From assembly GCA_001566295.1 (NCBI GenBank), contig KQ964245.1, positions 2,981,524-3,045,523 of the forward strand: a stretch of DNA of 64,000 bases, read 5' to 3'. Shown one piece after another: positions 57,431 through 64,000 of the stretch (position 1 is the first letter of the stretch; the number at the start of each line of letters is the position of its first letter). Below the pieces are notes generated by a model. It ran no database searches, was not told where the DNA came from, and saw nothing but the letters and a program-made list of their open reading frames with translations. Position numbers and translations under genes: made by a program. Origin of the DNA: Microdochium bolleyi. Lineage: Eukaryota > Ascomycota > Sordariomycetes > Xylariales > Microdochiaceae.

Positions 57431-57624
57431 GAAGGCCGGATGCCATCAGGCGCTAGAGTCACATTTACGGTGACGAGTTGGCTCGCCGAAAATTGTCACG
57501 GTAGGGACGAGTGTCATGGGCTGGGTTGGCGAGGAGCGGGTGGGAGGAGCGCGCCTCGGCTGAACCAAAGTTTCGTCTTATCGACGTTGTCTGGACTTCC
57601 TTTGGGGGAATGGCTCGCGTTGTG

Positions 57625-57631
57625 TATATAA
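57625..57631 (+). promoter_or_regulatory. TATA box, secreted protein copy 1
   Basis: TATATAA lies 110-116 bases before the ATG at 57741, within about 3 bases of the same spacing as in copy 2. Confidence 0.65.
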
Positions 57632-57679
57632 GTCGGCGTTTCCCCCGTGGAAGCTATCTTGTTCTCGATATGTCGTCCT

Positions 57680-57701
57680 CAGTCCGATCACAGTCCGATC
57701 A
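57680..57701 (+). repeat. 11-base duplication in the 5' leader of copy 1
   Basis: CAGTCCGATCA occurs twice head to tail between the TATA box and the ATG. No equivalent is seen in the leader of copy 2. Confidence 0.55.
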
Positions 57702-57740
57702 CTCCAAGCCACCGCGGACTTCACGCAAAAACTTCACAAA

Positions 57741-58501
57741 ATGCGTGTCTCGACTGCCACTCTCGCGACTCTCCTCCTGGGTGCTGCTTCGGCAGCCCCA
57801 GCTTCGCCCGAGCCTGTCACGGATGGAAAGGGATTCAAGCTGCCAGCCAACTTAGAAGATGGCTTCTACAGGGCATACCACGACGAATCAGGCCGTGAGG
57901 TATGACACTGATATGCTCTCCCCTGGACCCATCCTTGTTTTTTCTCTCCTCAGCGGCCATGATGAATACTGGCTGACTTGCTGTCATTATGCAGGTTCAC
58001 GAGCGAGTTAGTGGACCAGCTTCCGCCCAGGAACTCGCTGCCGTCTCTGCTGCCGTCTCCGATGCCACGGTTCCAGATTCAGAACCCACAGGTGTGAGCA
58101 GCATACAGGGATCTCGGAGTCGCTATTGGTGTGGATGCGGACTCTCGATGAACCATGGCGACTGCGACGCCGCAGTCGAAGATCTGAAGTTTCAGTCCGA
58201 CCGTGAATACGGCAAGCCCGAGTGGGAGCGCAACCACCTTATCGCTCCAGGCACGTCTTGGTACTCCATTCGTGGCAGTGTTGTGGCTTTCTCTTGCAAC
58301 TGGTACTGGGCCTATATGCCTATCCCGAGGCGCGACGGATACACCAATGTTTTCGGGTATATCACCAGGGAGTGCGGGTGGTACGTGCCCGGAACCTGGG
58401 TCAATGATGACAGCGGTTCCGTTCACGTTGGATATATGAACTACCGAGCCGGTCTTGACTTCTGCATGGATGCAACCAGGTCGAATGATGAGAGCTGCTA
58501 G
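57741..58501 (+). CDS. small secreted Cys-rich protein, tandem copy 1
   Basis: Two exons, 57741-57899 and 57995-58501, with a 95-base intron, give 221 residues. A signal peptide (STATLATLLLGAASAAP) is followed by a conserved leader segment (GFKLP, then DGFYRAYHDESGREVHE), a variable linker (~57-92), and a Cys-rich domain with seven cysteines: RYWCGCGLSMNHGDCDAAVE, VVAFSCN, RECGWYVPGTW, LDFCMDA and a C-terminal Cys. The exon lengths equal those of copy 2 at 59925, which fixes the splice sites. The odd cysteine number allows one free thiol or a dimer. I do not recognise the family. Secretion, small size and duplication fit an effector-like or antimicrobial-type protein, but this is inference. 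The linker has SRSR rather than a clear dibasic site. Confidence 0.75.
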
Positions 58502-59599
58502 CGTTTGACCGCATGATCTTCTTCTACACAAAGCACTGATCTCAGGTCGTCCACGGATCGCCTGCCCCGCTATGGCTTTGTAAATGCAAAGGTTCGAACG
58601 GGAGAGGAAAAAGCATTTATGAAGGCAGCCTCGCGATGTAGCATGTCCACGCGAGATTCGATCATGAGGTAATCTATAATCTTGCAGAATACCTTCACTA
58701 CTTTCAATTATTTGTCCGGGATAAGAGTGGACATGCAATTGTTACTCACCCCACCGTGATTGCGCTCTTTCTGTGTGTTCAGTCATTAGCCGGAGATCAT
58801 GCTGATCACAGCAACAGTTCTCCAGTGCCCAGAATATTCATCGGCAGCCATCTGCTGTTCAACACGCTTACATCTGGCCATCAGCATCGGATTCGACACA
58901 ACTGTGCTTGCTGTGAAGTTTCGAGAATCACATCCACGATAGACGCCACAACGACTGCGAAACCCAATCAAAGGCTGGGTGCTCTTTAAAGCGTCCTTCA
59001 GATTGTGGCAGTATCCAATTCTTGCCGTGACTCTGATCCTTGCCTTCATGGACAAGCCCGGCTGCTCCAGCCTGCGTAGTGCATGATGGCACGCTCGATT
59101 CTCACTCGAATGGGAGACAACTTTAATGGTCGACATTCGCGTGTCTCCAAAACAATCGAAACACTCCACGGCCAGATCTAATAAGCTAAGTTGGTGCATA
59201 CTGTATGTCATGGACGGCGAATCACTTTTCTCGCCGGCCTTCCACCACTGAGTTAGGCCACACAGGTGCCACACCGGAATGTCAAGGGGCAAAGGTTCAC
59301 AGAATGCTGCAAGGTCGGACGTGCCAAGAACACAAGGCTATGACCACTGCAGGGATGAACCTCAGGCTTGTCTTCGGAAACCATGTATTCGAATGGTTGT
59401 TGGTGTTGGGGTTTATCTGCAGCGTCCACGGCCGGCCCGCCTGCCAAGCGAAAAGTACCGGGACCAACCAACATGAGCCTACTCCCAACCCCATGCAAAC
59501 GTTGTCCTCGGCCAACAACGGCCTCTCACGAGGCCCATGGATAGCGTACCCTACATCATATTCAGCCAGCAGCCTGCACGAGCACGTGCCTGCAAAAGG

Positions 59600-59680
59600 T
59601 TACGGTACATCCTGTCAACCAACAGCATGAGCGGAGTTCCCGAATATGGCAGGAGGTTTGGCCGATCCAGCACAGAGCTG
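59600..59680 (+). repeat. duplicated upstream block, copy 2
   Basis: This is the partner of 57363-57430, sharing TGTCAACCAACAGCATG and the following interrupted identity (CCCGA, ATGGCAGGAG, GATC). It indicates that the tandem duplication included promoter DNA. Confidence 0.55.
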
Positions 59681-59805
59681 AACCTCATGGTCTAGGGTGG
59701 GAGGGGAATGTGAGCCGACTTAGGCCGGAGTGAACTCCTGCTCCGCGACAGTGGCATGGAAACCAGTGGGAGGGTGAGCTGGGCCAGCTTGCGTGCTTTG
59801 ATGAA

Positions 59806-59812
59806 TATATAA
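59806..59812 (+). promoter_or_regulatory. TATA box, secreted protein copy 2
   Basis: TATATAA lies 113-119 bases before the ATG at 59925, parallel to the element of copy 1. Confidence 0.65.
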
Positions 59813-59924
59813 TGGGTTGTGCTTACCATGTAGAAGTTCTGTTCTGCTTGTGGGAGTCTCACGCTCAACTCCAATACAGCCAAGCCCCAGAACCTGCGTC
59901 AAATCTCACGCACAACCTCTCAAC

Positions 59925-60689
59925 ATGCGCTTCTCGACTGTCACTCTCGCCACTGTCCTCCTGGGAGCTGTCGCAGCTGCCCCGGCGACGACGGAGCCTG
60001 CGACCCGTCCGAATGGCTTCAAACTGCCCGGCGGCCTGAAAGACGGCTTCTACAGGGCTTATCACGACGAGTCAGGCCGTGAGGTAGGTCAATATCTCCC
60101 ACCCGGCCGTCCTCATCTCAACGTTCTACATTGTAGAAGGGGTTACTCTGTGTCATGCTTCGGTGTACTAAAAGCAAAGCAGGTCCACGAGCTCGTTCGT
60201 GAGCCAGCCACCCCCAAAGAACTCTCCGCTTCAAGCAGTACCTCGACTCCCGTCGCAGAGCCCGAGCCCGAGAAGCTGGTCCACCTACAGCGGCGCGCAT
60301 GGAAATACTGGTGCGGGTGCGGGCTGTCCATGAACCATGGTGACTGCGACGCCGCGGTCGAGGACCTGAAGCACCAGTCCGACGTCGAGTACGCCAAGGA
60401 CTATGGGGACCGCAAGAACCTGATCCTTCCTGGTCAGTCTTTCTACTCGATCCGCGGCAGCGTCGTGGCCTTTGCCTGCAACCGGAACTGGAACTATGCT
60501 CCGGTCCCTCGTCGCGACAGCTTCACCCAGTTCTACGGGGAGATCACGAACCGGTGCGGTTGGTACGTGCCAGGAACCTGGACGAACGACAACCTCGATG
60601 GCGGCGTCCCGCACGTGGGCTACATGAACTACCGGGCCAACCTTGACTTCTGCCAGGACTCGACCCAGTCCAACCGAGACCGCTGCTAG
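59925..60689 (+). CDS. small secreted Cys-rich protein, tandem copy 2
   Basis: Two exons, 59925-60083 and 60183-60689, with a 99-base intron, give 221 residues, the same exon lengths as copy 1. A signal peptide (STVTLATVLLGAVAAAP) and the GFKLPGGLKDGFYRAYHDES segment are followed by a linker rich in Ser, Pro and Glu that ends HLQRRA, a plausible Kex2 cleavage site. The Cys-rich domain keeps all seven cysteines (YWCGCGLSMNHGDCDAAVE, VVAFACN, NRCGWYVPGTW, LDFCQD and the last residue). The mature protein is probably the final ~127 residues. The intron is a multiple of three without a stop, so its retention would insert 33 residues. The function is unknown, as for copy 1. Confidence 0.75.
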   Translation: MRFSTVTLATVLLGAVAAAPATTEPATRPNGFKLPGGLKDGFYRAYHDESGREVGQYLPPGRPHLNVLHCRRGYSVSCFGVLKAKQVHELVREPATPKELSASSSTSTPVAEPEPEKLVHLQRRAWKYWCGCGLSMNHGDCDAAVEDLKHQSDVEYAKDYGDRKNLILPGQSFYSIRGSVVAFACNRNWNYAPVPRRDSFTQFYGEITNRCGWYVPGTWTNDNLDGGVPHVGYMNYRANLDFCQDSTQSNRDRC

Positions 60690-62276
60690 AGAATCACGCG
60701 GCCTTGGACTTGCCCTTCTTGTGGGCTATCGGTGGCACGCGACGGGTGAGCTGAACCATCTCAGGTCGTTCTAAGCGCGCGATGCCCAGGGGGTGCATAC
60801 CTCATTCCGAGATCGGGCCTGCACTGGACTCTTTTCTGTGGTGGGGAGGAGGTGCATAGAGACGGAGGAACACAATTTTGTGAGAAATCAGTTTGAAGTT
60901 ATCTATTCGCCATCAAATTGACCATCTCATTTCATGCAAACGCATTCTGCAGTTCATCCATATGTAGATGCTTATGTGTAGTAGCTGTCATTTCTCTCCC
61001 GTGCTTGCCTACTTGTGTCATGATTGCCGATGGCGCGTAGCTTTGAGCATCGCGGCCTTCTGCTCTCGGTCTCTAAGGTGGTGCCGGAAGATAACCAGTA
61101 CTAGCGAAGGTCAGGACCTGGCGTCCAAATAAGATAATATATACTGAAAGTCCTTGTTCGCCAATCCAGGCAGACGAATAACTCGGTCTCCAAACTTGGA
61201 AGAAAGACTGAAGCATCCAGGCAGCAACGCACCAGGTTTAAGAACGTGTCCACGAAGCTCCAGCCACGTAACAGTCTCTCGTTGTGAAAAGAGCAGACGA
61301 AGTGTCCTTTTTGTCATGGCAGCCATAAAGAATGGGCGATATCCGCATTTGACTCGCAGCGCTCCCAAGCTCGAGATGGTCGTCGTCGTTGAGATTGATG
61401 ACTAATCGTGGCTGACTGTTCACACTGCGTTGTTCCTTCCCTTGAAGTCAGGACCCTGGATCATCTCGCCCGCGGCACCGAAACCGGCACCACCTGGGCA
61501 GACTCTTACGTCCCAGCCAGTTGTCGTCACTTTGTTCCAGGTCCCCATCGTCAGCCTGTGAAGCAGAACATATCCCTAGATCATCATCCATATCTTCATC
61601 CATATCATCAGTCAGGTTACTGCCGAGAGCCCCGCTTGCACGACAAAGCAGGCCTGTCCACGCAAGCGGCACATGGGGTCAGCCAGCCTGACGCCCCTCA
61701 CCACCCACGCGACAGCCTTCTGATCCCCCGGAGACGTCACACGTGCGGGCTGCTGACCCCGCCAGCCTCACGACAGAGCGCTGACTCTCGACGTTGCTAT
61801 TACACTGCCTCGTGCACAGACTGACGTCGACCTTGGTGCTTGTTCTACCAAACCTGCTCGACCTGCTCGACCCCCGGAACCAGCGACGACTGCCGAGCCC
61901 GGGACGACCCCGGGAGTGCCGTGGCCACATCCCGCCGACGTCACCCCCCCTGCAAGCCCACCTTGACCCCCGTCTCGAGCGGTTGCGGCCCTAGCCTCAT
62001 AAGCCCACAGAGCTAGCTTCAACCTTGCCCTCTGCTACAAGAACCCACATCAGCGGCAACTCTGCGCCTGCCGCTCTGCCGGACACGACAACTGAGGTCA
62101 TCAGCTGCTGCCCGCATTGCCCTCGAGCTCCATCAGCTCGCCGCGGCCGGCTCTTCCGCGACAAGATTTTAACCCCAATCGGCTTCATTCGCCTACAACT
62201 CGTTCACCGACCCAGGACTACCGTCAGAGACCACCCGGACTAGGCCTCACAGCTGCAGCCTCCGGCGACCGCCAGC
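60690..62276. other. 1.6-kb intergenic region before the TB2/DP1 gene
   Basis: This spacer holds the 3' region of secreted protein copy 2 and, on its right, a pyrimidine- and C-rich leader of the TB2/DP1 gene. Frames of up to 138 codons are domain-free and overlap on both strands. No third copy of the Cys-rich gene is seen. Confidence 0.4.
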
Positions 62277-63460
62277 ATGTTTGACATACTCCCCAATTTC
62301 TTGTCGTAAGTTGATCCGACCACCACCAGGAGACACGACAGGTCAGTGATCAGCTCTTCTAACAAATCGCAATCCACCACAGCTCGATCGCATCGTTCCT
62401 CTTCCCGCTGTTCGCATCGTACAAGGCCCTCAAGACATCCGACCCGTCCCAGCTGACGCCATGGCTCATGTACTGGTCCGTTCTGTCGGTCGTCGTGCTG
62501 GTTGAGAGTTGGACCTCTTTCATCCTTTTCTGGGTCCCGTTCTATGCCTACATGCGCCTCTTTTTCCTCCTGTACCTCGTCCTGCCGCAGACTCAGGGTG
62601 CCAAGCACATCTACGACACCTACATTTATCCATACCTCGAGGAGAACGAGGTCGCCATCGAAGAGTTCATCGCGACCTCTCATGACCGGCTCAGAGCAGC
62701 CGGCTTAGCATACTTGCAGCAGGCCATAGAGTGGTTTAGGATCAACGTCCTCGGCATGGCACCCTCCGAAGTACCAGCGGAGGCGCCGCGCCGTGCCAGC
62801 GAGGCGCCGCAGGGCTACACGCAAGCGCTGCTTGCTAGATTCAGCGTGCCTGCGACGAAATGGGCAGCAGACAACGCGGGCGCGGCAGGACACGACTTCT
62901 TCAACCTGCTCGCAGGTGCCGTCAGTGCAGCTGCTTCCGGGGCTGCTGGCTCGGGTAGTGCGCCCTCAGCAGCGAGACGGGCGCCCGGCCAGACTGGCAG
63001 TCTGATCCCGCAGAACATCAGCGGCGAGCAGGAGAAGATGTCGTTCATCGCTGCGCAAAGAGAGCGTCTCAACTTTGTCCTGGGCGCACTCGACAAGGAG
63101 GCTGCCGAGATCGAGAGGAGTCGCGGTGGATACGCCAAGGGAGGCGACCTCCGGCCCAGCAGCATTAGTCTCGATGGCACCGCTGCCGACAATGGAGCCT
63201 CGCGACCTCCAAGTGGCGGCAGTGTTTGGAGTGCCCTGAGCAAGTCGCGCAGCGAAGTGGACTTTGAGAAGATCGACGCCGAGAGCGGGGCGGAGGACGA
63301 GAACGGCATGCGGCGACGTGCGCAGCAGGCTGCTGGTCAAGAAACACCTGGCGTCAGCGGCAAGGCGTGGAACTTCCTCGGCTTTGGCACGACGACAACT
63401 GGGGAAGCTACACCACGAGCCGACGATGGCTCTGGTCGTAGCTCCGGGTTCAGCAAATAG
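62277..63460 (+). CDS. TB2/DP1 (HVA22, REEP/Yop1-like) family protein
   Basis: Two exons, 62277-62305 and 62383-63460, with a 77-base intron, give 368 residues; the first exon codes only MFDILPNFLS. The TB2/DP1 domain (about 5-115) shows the family pattern: FLFPLFASYKALKTSDPSQL, TPWLMYWSVLSVVVLVESWT, FYAYMRLFFLLYLVLPQTQG then AKHIYDTYIYPYLEEN. Two hydrophobic hairpins there shape tubular endoplasmic reticulum or act in vesicle traffic. Unlike the short Yop1 protein, this one has a C-terminal tail of about 250 residues, Ala/Ser/Gly-rich with a helical block (SFIAAQRERLNFVLGALDKE), as in the longer fungal HVA22/TB2 paralogues. The tail probably binds partners and has no known domain. Confidence 0.88.
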
Positions 63461-63740
63461 GCTAGCTCTGTGTGGTGTCGGACAGGGTTAAAACATAGCC
63501 TACAGGCCTCGCCCTTCCCTAAAAATCATATTTTAAAGCACACATACAGTTATATTTTTGTGTGAACAAAGTACATGATTCATGCATGTTTGTGTGTCAC
63601 AGTGTCGGCAACGGCCAAGAGGCCACGACTGGATGCACATGTTCAGTACATGATCAAAATGGAATCCCAAACACGAGTGATGAGGTTGTAGAGGTGGTAT
63701 TGTGCGCATCTTATGGTACAAACAGATCTAAGTAGTCTGT
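63461..63740. other. short intergenic, convergent 3' flanks
   Basis: These 280 bases are AT-richer than the flanks. They should contain the 3' end of the TB2/DP1 gene and of a possible minus-strand gene entering from the right. Confidence 0.35.
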
Positions 63741-63929
63741 CTAGGTGGCTCCCGCGCGCAGACTTATGCTGGAGTGTATGGTACAAATAGCTCTGCGCGG
63801 ATTCTTCGTTTGATGGTCGTATAAGTAGCGGTTGGCTCGTTTCTTCTCGGCCAAACGCAGAGGCAGCAGTCCCTCCGCTTGCTCCTGGGCCTGGGCCTGC
63901 ACTGGTTCAGGCTCGACCAGCTTGGCACC
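63741..63929 (-). CDS. possible terminal exon of a gene beyond the right edge
   Basis: A CAG acceptor at 63930-63932 (minus strand) opens a frame of exactly 63 codons ending in TAG at 63741-63743. The peptide (GAKLVEPEPVQAQAQEQ, then LRLAEKKRANRYLYDHQ) has the composition of a real protein, and the frame is closed just upstream of the acceptor, as expected for an exon boundary. No family is recognised, and the remainder of the gene would lie outside the window. Confidence 0.35.
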   Translation of the reverse strand, partial: GAKLVEPEPVQAQAQEQAEGLLPLRLAEKKRANRYLYDHQTKNPRRAICTIHSSISLRAGAT

Positions 63930-64000
63930 CTGTGGGCTCTAGACGTCCGCTATGTAACATCTCGAGATATGGAAGCTTTGATGGCACGGAGGCTCATCGC

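Larger units (their letters stand above)
56667..57740. other. intergenic, promoter of secreted protein copy 1
   Basis: This spacer holds the OPT 3' region and the promoter of the first Cys-rich protein. Sequence around 57363-57430 recurs upstream of copy 2 (about 59600-59680). A TATA box is at 57625-57631 and an 11-base duplication lies in the leader at 57680-57701. Confidence 0.5.
58502..59924. other. intergenic, promoter of secreted protein copy 2
   Basis: This region lies between the tandem copies. It holds the 3' region of copy 1 and the promoter of copy 2, including the duplicated block at about 59600-59680 and a TATA box at 59806-59812. The frames present are short and domain-free. Confidence 0.5.

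Noticed and set aside
1..64000. transposons or repeat-induced mutation relics
   Set aside because: No transposase, reverse transcriptase, long terminal repeat or strongly TA-enriched block was seen; only simple repeats and the secreted-gene duplication were found.

Overview
The window is nuclear DNA of a filamentous ascomycete (Pezizomycotina, most likely a Sordariomycete). The evidence is a set of genes with short introns (57 to 173 bases, GT-AG with one apparent GC-AG), GC-rich coding sequence, intergenic spacers of 0.3 to 3 kb, and typical fungal families: OPT oligopeptide transporter, A1 pepsin-like protease, class II haem peroxidase, peroxisomal copper amine oxidase, FMO-type monooxygenase with an NTF2-like front domain, and small secreted cysteine-rich proteins. 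The species cannot be named from the sequence. No tRNA, rRNA, transposon or CRISPR array was recognised.

Layout. 0.8-2.9 kb: a bZIP regulator with an unusual basic region. 4-7.7 kb (minus): a SAM methyltransferase and an eight-exon thiolase-like protein. 8.8-10.4 kb: the TFIIH subunit TFB2. 11-13.9 kb (minus): an unknown Ser-rich protein and a 2OG-Fe(II) oxygenase. 15-18.3 kb: a TANGO2-family protein and an unknown reading frame interrupted by one TAG. 18.4-19.3 kb (minus): an ICMT-like membrane methyltransferase. 22-27.7 kb: a secreted aspartic protease and a secreted class II peroxidase. 29.3-35.5 kb: peroxisomal copper amine oxidase, SDR and FMO. 36.4-40 kb (minus): an F-box-like gene with a frame break and a single-pass surface protein. 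42-45.1 kb: a hemerythrin-like protein and a Thr/Pro-rich single-pass membrane protein. 45.1-54.3 kb: 9.2 kb with no supportable gene. 54.3-56.7 kb: OPT transporter. 57.7-60.7 kb: a tandem pair of secreted Cys-rich proteins. 62.3-63.5 kb: a TB2/DP1 (HVA22) membrane-shaping protein. Both window edges may carry fragments of further genes.

How the genes relate. Most look like independent single genes, with housekeeping genes (TFB2, TANGO2, TB2/DP1) mixed with secreted and oxidative enzymes. There is no polyketide or peptide synthetase core, so a secondary-metabolite cluster is not supported. The protease, the OPT transporter and the secreted proteins fit extracellular protein use and environmental or host interaction. 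The amine oxidase, SDR, FMO and peroxidase form a redox-rich neighbourhood of unproven functional linkage.

The most novel-looking element is the tandem pair of secreted proteins. Both encode 221 residues, with identical exon lengths (159 + 507), seven conserved cysteines, a diverged central linker and duplicated upstream DNA. Other points worth attention are the bZIP with its invariant Asn replaced by Gly, a GC-AG intron fixed by a conserved motif, two interrupted reading frames, and the 9.2-kb divergent gene-free interval.
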